NCBI GenBank assembly: GCA_030429705.1
Contig: JAUIES010000002.1
Location: forward strand, 684,001 to 748,000
Direction: 5' to 3'
Length of the DNA stretch: 64,000 nt
Origin: Phycisphaerae bacterium
Lineage (GTDB): Bacteria > Planctomycetota > Phycisphaerae > Phycisphaerales > UBA1924
Shown here: positions 27,974 through 35,534 of the stretch, piece after piece
Numbering within the stretch: position 1 is the stretch's first letter
Layout of the letters: each line of letters opens with the position of its first letter
Position numbers and translations under genes: made by a program
Notes under the pieces: generated by a model
What the model was told of the DNA's origin: nothing
The model's database searches: none
Seen by the model: the letters and a program-made list of their open reading frames with translations, nothing else

Positions 27974-29293
27974 TCACTCCATCGAAGCAATCTTTGCGAA
28001 ACCTGATTCCATGCCTGCAATGAGTTGGTCGATTTCAGACTCCGTCATCGGTGTCGAAAGCGCGGCTGTGCAGGTGTTGATCATGATAAAACCTTCATCG
28101 AACAGATGATCGAGTAACACTTTGAGTCGCCTGTTTTCAGCTTCACTGGCATACGCCTCGCGAAAGTTGCGAGGGTGATCGGGCTTCATGTGAACACGAA
28201 ACATCGACCCCCCTCCAGTGACGCAGGCTTTGGCCCCGGTCGACTCGATTGCTTCATTGATCCCATGCATAGCGCGAGATGTGAGCGCGTTTAGTCGTGC
28301 CACCGCTTGTTCGTCAAAGAGCTCCATTGCCGTAAGGCCTGCAGTCGTACTGATCGGGTTCGCTGAAAAGGTTCCCGAATGCGGGAAGAGATAATGGTCG
28401 CCGCGCGGGTTCATGACATCCATGACTTCGGTGCGGCCGGCCAGCACGCCGACGGGAAAACCGCCACCGATCATCTTACCAAGCGCTGTCAAATCCGGTG
28501 TGACACCGATATGGGTCTGCAAACCGCCGTAGGCCGATCGAAAAGTTATAACCTCGTCGAGCACGAGCAAAGCGCCGTGGCGTGTTGTCCAGTCGCGCAG
28601 AGCGTTCACAAATGCGGGGCTCGCAGGCGACAGTCCGACGCGGTGCGGCATGAGATCGATGAGTACACAAGCGAGATCGTCGGTGTGCTCGTCGAGAATT
28701 GCGAGCGATTTCTCTACATTGTTGAATGGAAGCACCACCACTTCGTCCAGCGCTGAGTGAGGGGTCCCATGAACGAGGGGAACGCTGCGAGGCCGGTCGA
28801 CATCGCCCCAGGTCTCGGGCACCGGGGCCTGACTGATCTCGGCATAGTCGTAACCGCCATGATAAGCGCCTTCAACCTTGGCCACCTTGGGTCTGCCGGT
28901 GAATGCGCGGGCCGCCTTGAGTGCAGCCATGAGCGCTTCTGTGCCGGAATTGACAAATCGAAGTTTCTCAAAGCCGGGGCACCGTGCACACAAATGCTCC
29001 GCATAGCTGACCTCAGTCTCGGTCGCCATCATGAAAGCGGTGCCTTTGGCGAGTTGCTCGCTGACGGCTTGCGTGATCGCAGGGTGCGCGTGCCCGTGAA
29101 TGAGTGAGCACATATTGTTCGAGAAGTCGATTCGCTCAACCCCCTCAATATCAATCACGCGACATCCTTCGCCACGATCGGCGTAGGCTGGATGCGGGGC
29201 GCGAAGGACGGTGTTGCGGCTCACGCCGCCCGGCATGACACGCTGGGCACGCTCAAAGAGATCAGCGCTGCGCGAAGTCACAGTATTTTTCAT
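27974..29293 (-). CDS. class III aminotransferase, GSA-aminomutase/beta-transaminase type
   Basis: This 439-residue PLP enzyme starts at ATG 29293 with AGGA 8 bases upstream. It opens with the GSA-aminomutase pattern RVMPGGVSRNTV. INNM-type FSNNMCSLIHGHAHP, FVNSGTEALMAALKAARAFTG, AYHGGYDYAE, DEV at 246-248 and LGKMIGGGFPVG with PLP Lys273 follow. Both glutamate-1-semialdehyde aminomutase (HemL) and the beta-amino-acid transaminases look like this; ICD-type HemL residues differ and the operon context (aminomutase, 3-oxoacid CoA-transferase) favours a beta-transaminase rather than heme synthesis. It is the last gene of the operon, 22 bases after the CoA-transferase B subunit. I assign the family with confidence, the substrate only tentatively. 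Confidence 0.88.
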   Translation of the reverse strand: MKNTVTSRSADLFERAQRVMPGGVSRNTVLRAPHPAYADRGEGCRVIDIEGVERIDFSNNMCSLIHGHAHPAITQAVSEQLAKGTAFMMATETEVSYAEHLCARCPGFEKLRFVNSGTEALMAALKAARAFTGRPKVAKVEGAYHGGYDYAEISQAPVPETWGDVDRPRSVPLVHGTPHSALDEVVVLPFNNVEKSLAILDEHTDDLACVLIDLMPHRVGLSPASPAFVNALRDWTTRHGALLVLDEVITFRSAYGGLQTHIGVTPDLTALGKMIGGGFPVGVLAGRTEVMDVMNPRGDHYLFPHSGTFSANPISTTAGLTAMELFDEQAVARLNALTSRAMHGINEAIESTGAKACVTGGGSMFRVHMKPDHPRNFREAYASEAENRRLKVLLDHLFDEGFIMINTCTAALSTPMTESEIDQLIAGMESGFAKIASME

Positions 29294-29315
29294 ATCAGCG
29301 TTCCTGGATTTTTCA

Positions 29316-29993
29316 TCAGGTCGAAAGTGTGGATTCCGGCGTTGGAAGCAATTGTGCACCCGTGCGATTCTGGACGAAATCTAAATCAATTCCAGGGTTC
29401 AGTTCGACAAGCCGAAAGCCCTCGGGTGTGACATCGATCACAGCAAGATCTGTATACACACGGTTGACAACTCGAGCACCCGTCAACGGATAGGTGCACG
29501 ATTCAACCAATTTGGGCTCACCTGTCTTTGTCGTGTGCTGGGTGATGACATAAATGGCTTTCACGCCTGCGACGAGATCCATCGCTCCCCCCACCGCGGG
29601 AATAGCATCGGGCTCACCGGTTGACCAGTTTGCCAGGTCGCCGTTCTGAGCAACTTGCAACGCTCCGAGCACGCACAGATCGAGGTGCCCGCCCCGGATC
29701 ATCGCGAAACTGTCTGACTGGTGGAAAAACGACGCGCCAGGATTGGCTGTGACATGTCGCTTACCCGCGTTGATCAGTTCGGGATCGCCATCGTCCGATT
29801 CCGGTGATGGGCCCATGCCGAGCAGTCCGTTTTCGGTGTGGTACACCAGTTCGCGGCCTTGCGGTACAAACCGGGCCACGAGTTCCGGGATACCGATGCC
29901 CAGGTTTACATACGAGCCGTCAGGAATATCTTGGGCAACGCGTCTTGCCATGTCTTCGCGTGTCCAGCCAACATTGGAAGGTGCGTCACTCAT
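29316..29993 (-). CDS. 3-oxoacid CoA-transferase subunit B
   Basis: This 225-residue protein is the catalytic subunit of a family I CoA-transferase. The active-site Glu is E54 in YHTENGLLGMGP; NLGIGIPELVA and GGAMDLVAGVKAIYVITQH, then CTYPLTG, are typical of ScoB/PcaJ/AtoA. The enzyme moves CoA from a donor such as succinyl-CoA to a 3-oxoacid (acetoacetate, 3-oxoadipate or similar) through a glutamyl-CoA intermediate. Its ATG overlaps the stop of subunit A by 4 bases (ATGA), so the two are translationally coupled as usual. Confidence 0.93.
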   Translation of the reverse strand: MSDAPSNVGWTREDMARRVAQDIPDGSYVNLGIGIPELVARFVPQGRELVYHTENGLLGMGPSPESDDGDPELINAGKRHVTANPGASFFHQSDSFAMIRGGHLDLCVLGALQVAQNGDLANWSTGEPDAIPAVGGAMDLVAGVKAIYVITQHTTKTGEPKLVESCTYPLTGARVVNRVYTDLAVIDVTPEGFRLVELNPGIDLDFVQNRTGAQLLPTPESTLST

Positions 29994-30700
29994 GGGTAGG
30001 TTGCTCCCGCTGCGATGAGCGCGGATTCGTGCGCCGGCGACATCACCGTCACGATGCGGTCGACGAAAATGCCAGGTGTCACGACCACTTCAGGATCGAT
30101 CGACCCTGGTTCAACGACCTGTTCGACCTGCACGATGGTTGTCTCACCGGCCATTGCCATGATCGGCGAAAAGTTCCGTGCGGTCTTGTTGAAAACAACA
30201 TTACCGTGGGAATCCGCCCGGCGTCCCTTGATGAGTGTCACATTGGCGCGCAGGCCGTACTCAAGCACATAGGATCGACCATCAAACTCACGGCACTCCT
30301 TGCCATCGCCGAGCGGTGTCCCGACTGCGGTCGGCGTATAGAACGCTGGAATCCCCGCCCCCCCCGCTCGAATGCGCTCGGCGAGTGTGCCCTGTGGTAC
30401 AAGTTCGAGAGCCGTTCGTCCGCTGCGATAGAGTTCCGGAAACACCGTCGAGTTGGCGGTGCGTGGGAATGAACAGATCACCTTGGATACGCGACCGGCT
30501 TTGAGAAGGGCCGCGAGCCCGACCTCGCCAGAACCGCAGTTATTGCTGATAATGGTCAGGTTGGTTGCACCGGTGTCGATGAGCGCATGGATGAGTTCGA
30601 TCGGGCTGCCGGCTTCACCGAACCCACCGACCATCACGGTCGAGCCGTCGCGGATATCCGCGAGCGCTTCTGCGGCGCTTTCGACCCGCTTGTCGATCAT
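29990..30700 (-). CDS. 3-oxoacid CoA-transferase subunit A
   Basis: This 236-residue protein contains DGSTVMVGGFGEAGSPIELI, the N-terminal signature of family I CoA-transferase A subunits. TIISNNCGSGEVGLAALL, GTLAERIRAGGAGIPAFYT and RRADSHGNVVFNKTARNF follow. ATG at 30700 overlaps the KamA stop as ATGA, and is preferred over the GTG two codons upstream. With subunit B it forms a complete 3-oxoacid CoA-transferase (ScoAB/PcaIJ type). The position directly between an aminomutase and an aminotransferase gene is what makes the operon unusual. Confidence 0.93.
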   Translation of the reverse strand: MIDKRVESAAEALADIRDGSTVMVGGFGEAGSPIELIHALIDTGATNLTIISNNCGSGEVGLAALLKAGRVSKVICSFPRTANSTVFPELYRSGRTALELVPQGTLAERIRAGGAGIPAFYTPTAVGTPLGDGKECREFDGRSYVLEYGLRANVTLIKGRRADSHGNVVFNKTARNFSPIMAMAGETTIVQVEQVVEPGSIDPEVVVTPGIFVDRIVTVMSPAHESALIAAGATYP

Positions 30701-32163
30701 CGACACATCCCGCCGGTTTGCGGCATTGAACTGATCCCTGCAGGCTTACCCGAACTGGTGACGCGGGTGTAATCAAACAGTCCCGCTTCGTCGAACAACA
30801 CACGGTCTTCGTAATCATCAAACCACAGGGCATCTGGGTTGCGACCCACGATGCACACCTTCGAGAGATGAGGAGCGTCCGCTGCATTGCGGAGCAGTTT
30901 GAAGATCACGACGCCATTCTCAGCACCCTTGAGACCCTTGATCGGCTCGTTGGTGACAGCGGCGACTTCAGTCTTGCCGCGATAGTGCGTGATCGACAAT
31001 CGCGCGTGTTTTTCAACGCCTGAAAGCCCCTTCTGCGAATTATTGAGAATGTTCCACGCTTTCTCGATCGGAATGTTGAATGCCTTGTATGCGACGATGT
31101 CGCGGCCACAGAAGAAATAGTGGTTCTCACCACCGATCCGCTTGAACTCACGCTGCAAAATGCGCAGTGCGTCCGAATCGTCATTGATGCCGCGAATGAT
31201 GGGTGCCTGATTCTGCACCGTCAGCCAACCTCTGTTGACGAGGCCGCGCATCGCGGCTCCGGTTTCGGGAACCCACTGCAGGAACCCCTGCTCATTGCGA
31301 ATGTATTCGCCGTTGTCATCTTTGGCGAGGAACTCGTCGGGGTGCTCGAAGTGGAGCATCATGTTGAGCCCGACCTCGGGGTATGCCTCATGGAATCGAT
31401 CGAGCATTTCGAGGAAGGTGCGATCGAACCTTTGCGGATAGAACGCCATTTCCTTGGTTCCAATTCGGATTGTTTCGATGCCCGATTCAGCGAGCGCTGC
31501 AAGCCACGCGGCGATCTTGCCGTTGTTGAGCACCATCGGATCGCCGCCGGAGAGCAGAATCTCGCGGAGTTTTTCTCGACCTGATTCTGGGTGCAAGCCG
31601 CCGTTGCGTTCGACCGCTTCGTTGTGTTCGCGAATGTATTGTGTGATCTCCGGGATCTTGGCGAGGTCTTTCTTTTTGACCGTCCCGTCCTGCCGCTCGA
31701 TCTCTTTCCGTGCGATCAGTTCCTCGCGGTAACAGAATCGGCAGTGAGCCGAGCAGGTTGAGACGACATACATCAAGCCCATCTCGTACTTGTGCAGCAA
31801 CCCTTCGACCGGGCTGTAGTCCATCTGGTTACCCGGGTCTTCCGAACCTTCGAGGTTTTCTGTTTCATCCGGACTTGCTTTGACCAGACGCTGGATGGAG
31901 GGGCTGTTTTTAGCGAGGTTGTAGTAGTGTCGCGTGATCTTCACGGGCATGCGCGACTCGACATCGCGATCGGTGCCCTTGAGTTGGCGGAGGCTGACGA
32001 CCTCGTCCTTGGTGTAGAAACTGAGCATGTCCTCCGGCGCCTTTTCGTTGATGAATGGCGCCAGCCCATTGATGATTTCTCGCTGATACTTGGACTCTTC
32101 AACCTTTTCGAGGAAGACCCGCTCGCGGTCGGTCTGGGCATACTCGTGCTGTTTCTGGATCAT
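30697..32163 (-). CDS. KamA-family radical SAM aminomutase
   Basis: This 488-residue protein starts at ATG 32163 with GGAG 6 bases upstream; the frame is open to 32253. The radical SAM cluster motif CSAHCRFC has Cys at 137, 141 and 144. LLSGGDPMVLNN, RIGTKEMAFYPQRF, LTVQNQAPIIRGIND and GKTEV with the presumed PLP Lys397 follow, as in lysine 2,3-aminomutase. It is longer than classical KamA (about 416 residues), with a 110-residue N-terminal part and an acidic insert in the middle. In a by-eye alignment the two aspartates that bind the lysine side chain become R354 and H393, so the substrate may not be lysine. KamA enzymes swap the alpha-amino group to the beta carbon using PLP and a 4Fe-4S/SAM radical. 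It heads a four-gene operon. Confidence 0.88.
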   Translation of the reverse strand: MIQKQHEYAQTDRERVFLEKVEESKYQREIINGLAPFINEKAPEDMLSFYTKDEVVSLRQLKGTDRDVESRMPVKITRHYYNLAKNSPSIQRLVKASPDETENLEGSEDPGNQMDYSPVEGLLHKYEMGLMYVVSTCSAHCRFCYREELIARKEIERQDGTVKKKDLAKIPEITQYIREHNEAVERNGGLHPESGREKLREILLSGGDPMVLNNGKIAAWLAALAESGIETIRIGTKEMAFYPQRFDRTFLEMLDRFHEAYPEVGLNMMLHFEHPDEFLAKDDNGEYIRNEQGFLQWVPETGAAMRGLVNRGWLTVQNQAPIIRGINDDSDALRILQREFKRIGGENHYFFCGRDIVAYKAFNIPIEKAWNILNNSQKGLSGVEKHARLSITHYRGKTEVAAVTNEPIKGLKGAENGVVIFKLLRNAADAPHLSKVCIVGRNPDALWFDDYEDRVLFDEAGLFDYTRVTSSGKPAGISSMPQTGGMCR

Positions 32164-32213
32164 GACGCACTCCGGTGATTGATTTCGGTTTGGCTGGTTC
32201 GGGCTTGAAACAG

Positions 32214-32241
32214 ATTGTACAATGCCAGACGACGATTGCAA
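32214..32241 (-). promoter_or_regulatory. promoter of the aminomutase operon
   Basis: On the minus strand TTGCAA (32241-32236) and TACAAT (32219-32214) are 16 bases apart. The -10 is part of the perfect palindrome ATTGTACAAT (32214-32223), which also gives a TACAAT reading toward the divergent RpiR gene. The region between the two starts is only 104 bases. Confidence 0.55.
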
Positions 32242-32267
32242 CAAATTGACCACTTCGAGGCCATCAA

Positions 32268-33098
32268 ATGTCAGTTGAGGATCTCATCGCCGATGTCGGA
32301 GACCGACTGACCCCGACCGAGCGCAGAATTGCCGAAACAGTGTCAGGAGATCCGACTCTGCTGGCGTTCGGGACCGTTTCGGACCTTGCCGAGCGCGCCA
32401 GGACGAGTCGACCCTCGATCGTCCGGTTTGCGACCAAACTCGGATTCTCGGGCTATGCCGAGTTGCAAGGCTGGGTCCGCGATGGGGTTTCGCGCAGACT
32501 CTCACGCCCCAGCGAACGCATTCGCAGACGCTCAGACGCAGATGAAAATGTCAGGCCGGATATCGAAGCCGCCGTGCAACATGTCTTTGAAGCGCTCGAC
32601 ACCCAGCGGTTGCCCGCGATGGCAGCTCCGTTGGTCAGCGCTCGTCGAGTGTGGGTGCTTTCCGGCGAGACATCCACGGGCGGGGCCCGAGTATTGCAAA
32701 GCGGGCTTTCGATGATTCGGCCAGATGTCCTGCTGGTTCATGATCAATCCGTGGGACGCGACCTGAGTGGCGCTGCCCCCGGCGACGCTGCGGTCGTTTT
32801 TGACTTTGCCCGGTACCGTCGCAGTTGTGTGACCGCGGCTCGAACACTTGCTGACCTAGGTGTCACGATCATCGCGATCACCGATGGACCGTTGTCCCCG
32901 CTTGCGTCGTTGACCAAACTCTGGTGTGAACTTCGCATCCCTGCGGTCGGGCCGTTTGACAGTTCTGTCCCCGCGGTCATCGCAGCCGAGTTACTCATCG
33001 CACAGGTCGTCAGCGACCTCGGCGACAGCGCTCGCGATCGCATCGATCAACTCGAGACACTGTGGCAAGCCACCGGGACATTCTTTAACGACGATTGA
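32268..33098 (+). CDS. MurR/RpiR family transcriptional regulator
   Basis: This 276-residue regulator starts at ATG with GAGG 7 bases upstream. Residues 1-75 form the HTH_6 domain (LTPTERRIAETVSGDP, SDLAERARTSRPSIVRFATKLGFSGYAEL). Residues 110-255 form a SIS domain (RRVWVLSGETSTGGARVLQ, GDAAVVFDFARYRR, VTIIAITDGPLSPLA). Family members usually sense phosphosugars through the SIS domain. It is divergent from the aminomutase operon across a 104-base region, the usual arrangement for a local regulator, so it probably controls that operon; the ligand may not be a sugar. DS replaces the typical SGxS phosphosugar loop, which is worth noting. Confidence 0.88.
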   Translation: MSVEDLIADVGDRLTPTERRIAETVSGDPTLLAFGTVSDLAERARTSRPSIVRFATKLGFSGYAELQGWVRDGVSRRLSRPSERIRRRSDADENVRPDIEAAVQHVFEALDTQRLPAMAAPLVSARRVWVLSGETSTGGARVLQSGLSMIRPDVLLVHDQSVGRDLSGAAPGDAAVVFDFARYRRSCVTAARTLADLGVTIIAITDGPLSPLASLTKLWCELRIPAVGPFDSSVPAVIAAELLIAQVVSDLGDSARDRIDQLETLWQATGTFFNDD

Positions 33099-33191
33099 CC
33101 GCTTCCAGATGGGCACACTCACCAATCACACACTCGCCCAGTCCCTTGTTCCTCTTTGGTGTGGCCCGCGACCAGTCAACCGCGCAAAACA

Positions 33192-33219
33192 ACACCCGGC
33201 ACCAATTGGCACCGGGTGT
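33192..33219 (-). terminator. terminator after tRNA-Gly
   Basis: ACACCCGG pairs with CCGGGTGT, with a CA/CA internal mismatch and an inner CCAATTGG palindrome. On the minus strand it is followed by TGTTGTTTTG. It starts 5 bases after the mature tRNA end. Confidence 0.7.
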
Positions 33220-33224
33220 CGTGA

Positions 33225-33296
33225 AGCGGGTGATCGGATTCGAACCGACGACATTCACGTTGGCAACGTGACGCTCTACCACTGAGCTACACCCGC
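33225..33296 (-). tRNA. tRNA-Gly(GCC)
   Basis: The minus strand folds as a complete cloverleaf of 72 bases. The acceptor arm is GCGGGTG/CACCCGC, the D arm GCTC/GAGC, the anticodon arm TCACG-TTGCCAA-CGTGA with anticodon GCC, and the T arm GTCGG-TTCGAAT-CCGAT. The discriminator base is T. CCA is not encoded; the next bases are TCA. It decodes GGC and GGU. It lies between the convergent rpiR stop and the dsbD stop and is transcribed with its own terminator. Confidence 0.96.
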
Positions 33297-33348
33297 AGGG
33301 TGTTGAATCGCTGCGAGGGAGTCTATCGACTTTTCCCACGCGAGCATG

Positions 33349-33377
33349 AAGTTAGGCCAGACACATCGTAGAGTCAA
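33349..33377 (-). promoter_or_regulatory. possible promoter of tRNA-Gly
   Basis: On the minus strand TTGACT and TAACTT are spaced 17 bases, starting directly after the dsbD stop. The -35 is near consensus and the -10 is weak. It lies about 50 bases before the mature tRNA. Confidence 0.35.
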
Positions 33378-35318
33378 TTAGCCGTCTGTACCAGTTGGTG
33401 TGGTTGGCGTGATCGAAGCCTTCTTGCGCCCTGCTGCCCGTTCAATGGCATCAACCACCTGACCCGGGGTGTAGCCGTTCGAGAGCCACGGCTCATCCAA
33501 CCCCGGCCCGTCGATCATCAGAAGCGGGATACCTGTCTGCCCGAGCGCTCGCAACTTGTCCCAACCGGGTGCCTTTCGACTGGTCAGATCGGCCATCAGG
33601 GGGACCACGCCGGCCGACACGAGCTTGTCGTGAACCGGATTGATATCAAGCACGCTCGCTTTGAGAGCAAGGCAGTTGAGGCACCAGTCGGCTGTGAAAT
33701 CGACCACGACCACGCTGCCATCTTCAAGTGCACCCGCCAAAATTTCGTCTGAGTATGGAGTCCAGATATCGTTCATCGTCTTTTCTGTTTGTTGCGCCGC
33801 GAACGCCACGGCTGCGAGCGAGATCACGAGGCCCACCACGAGGAAGATGCCTCGTGGCGCACCTTTGCGCGAGATGCGGAAAGTACGCCAGATCAACCAC
33901 CCGCCAGCGATGGTGGCGAAGAACGCAACCGCCCACCACTGCGCGACCTTGACCCAGACCGGAAGTTGGGCAGCTCGGACAGGATCGGCTTTCACAATCG
34001 CCATGATGCCTGAACCGATGAAGAACGCAGCGGCAGCGAAGAGCAGCAACCCCATGATCTGCTTCACAAGTTCACTCGCAGGACCAGTCCGTGGGATGAA
34101 ATCAACCCAGGAAGGCTTGGCAGCAAGGATGAGGTAGGGTGCTGCCATGCCGATGCCAATTGAGCCGAACACCGTCAGGATGTCCACCGCGGGCATCGTC
34201 GCTGCGCCTGCGAGGAGCCCCCCCGCGATGAAGCCGAAGCACGGCAGACCGAGCACCGCGGTCATTAGACCGAACATGAACGAGCCGCCCGCAGAGTCGG
34301 CTTTGGGGTTCATCCCATAGACCTTGTCCGGAAGTTTGATCTCGAAGAGCCCCATGATGCCGACACCCATGATGGCAATAATGATGCCGATCCCCAGCGT
34401 GACCCACCAGATGCCGAAGACTTGCGAAGGATCTGTCACACTCGTCAGAAATGCGACTGGCAAGCCGATACCGAACCAGAATGCAAAGACACCCAGAGCC
34501 ATCCACAGCCCTAGGGCGAGTGTCCGGCCTTTGGATTCGCCGTGCTGACTGAGTGCCATGACCTTGAGCGGAATGACCGGCAGCACACACGGCGTGAGAT
34601 TCAGGACGAGCCCACCGATGACACCAAACGCAGCCAGCGCGAGGATTCCGCGCGGGACCACAAATCCGAAAAACTTCGAACCGGCGGGTTGGGCGTCTGA
34701 ATCTGCGGTGGCATCGGTCCCGCTTCCATCCGCCCAGGACTGATCAAAAACAGACCTGTCAAAGTCTGTGAAATCACCCGCCCAAGACGCTTCTGCTGTG
34801 GCATCAATCGGAATGGTGACTTCGAATGGGATCGATTCGGGCATCTCGCAGTAGGTGTCATTGCACGCCTGGTAGGAGAGTTCAAACGCGATGTGAATCT
34901 CGCCCTGGGCGTCTTGTGGCACCTTCAGAGGTACATAAATCGGTGCTCTGCCTTCAAAGACCGGGTAGTCCATCGGTGGGCCGACGAACTGTACTTCGAT
35001 GACATGAACGGGTGGCCATTGGATCGGACCTGCGTCCGCGCCGGTGACCTTGAGATCGAGCAACTCGGTGGCGATTGCGACGAAGTTCGGAATGTCTGGC
35101 GGCGCGTTGGTGTGGACATGCCAACCGATTTCGTGATCGAGTATGACCGCGATTGCTCCGGTTGAACCAGGGGCGAGGGCTTCTGCCGACTTGACGACGC
35201 TGACACGGACGGTATCGCCACCGATTCCGACCTGGTCGAACGGAGATTGGGCAAACGCCGACACGCCGAACAAGGTGGTCGCGAGCAACATCAGCACAAT
35301 CTGAATGCGATAGGTCAT
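33378..35318 (-). CDS. dsbD: thiol:disulfide interchange protein DsbD-like
   Basis: This 646-residue membrane protein starts at ATG with GAGGA 6 bases upstream. Residues 1-23 are a signal peptide ending AFAQ. An N-terminal periplasmic domain contains the CNDTYC pair (DsbD-alpha-like, ISxACNDxYCE pattern). The membrane domain has about eight segments with LNLTPCVLPVIPLKV and the second conserved Cys in LGLPCFGFIAGG. The C-terminal thioredoxin domain carries DFTADWCLNC with C546/C549. It carries electrons from cytoplasmic thioredoxin to periplasmic disulfide isomerases or cytochrome c maturation. Complete three-domain architecture; trxB at the left of the window would feed it. Confidence 0.93.
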   Translation of the reverse strand: MTYRIQIVLMLLATTLFGVSAFAQSPFDQVGIGGDTVRVSVVKSAEALAPGSTGAIAVILDHEIGWHVHTNAPPDIPNFVAIATELLDLKVTGADAGPIQWPPVHVIEVQFVGPPMDYPVFEGRAPIYVPLKVPQDAQGEIHIAFELSYQACNDTYCEMPESIPFEVTIPIDATAEASWAGDFTDFDRSVFDQSWADGSGTDATADSDAQPAGSKFFGFVVPRGILALAAFGVIGGLVLNLTPCVLPVIPLKVMALSQHGESKGRTLALGLWMALGVFAFWFGIGLPVAFLTSVTDPSQVFGIWWVTLGIGIIIAIMGVGIMGLFEIKLPDKVYGMNPKADSAGGSFMFGLMTAVLGLPCFGFIAGGLLAGAATMPAVDILTVFGSIGIGMAAPYLILAAKPSWVDFIPRTGPASELVKQIMGLLLFAAAAFFIGSGIMAIVKADPVRAAQLPVWVKVAQWWAVAFFATIAGGWLIWRTFRISRKGAPRGIFLVVGLVISLAAVAFAAQQTEKTMNDIWTPYSDEILAGALEDGSVVVVDFTADWCLNCLALKASVLDINPVHDKLVSAGVVPLMADLTSRKAPGWDKLRALGQTGIPLLMIDGPGLDEPWLSNGYTPGQVVDAIERAAGRKKASITPTTPTGTDG

Positions 35319-35534
35319 GAATGATCCTCGATGCAGTTGACGGTTCTGGTCTTGACGGAGTGTACGCGAGAGGCCAACAGACCTGGCAGGGGCATTGTTC
35401 CCGATTCAAATGCTGAATATGGGCGCGACGCGCAAAACTCGCCGATTCGTGCTCATGGTCGACCTCTCAAGATGGCATGTCATTCGTTCCGATACTCGTG
35501 GCTGAAGGATTGACCAGCGTCAGATATTCGGACC

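Noticed and set aside
27974-29293. hemL (glutamate-1-semialdehyde aminomutase) as a firm name for the aminotransferase
   Set aside because: The family pattern fits both HemL and beta-transaminases, and the operon context does not concern heme; I kept the name open.
27974-32163. Canonical lysine fermentation cluster
   Set aside because: Beta-lysine 5,6-aminomutase, 3,5-diaminohexanoate dehydrogenase and the 3-keto-5-aminohexanoate cleavage enzyme are not present, and the aminomutase's lysine contacts look changed.
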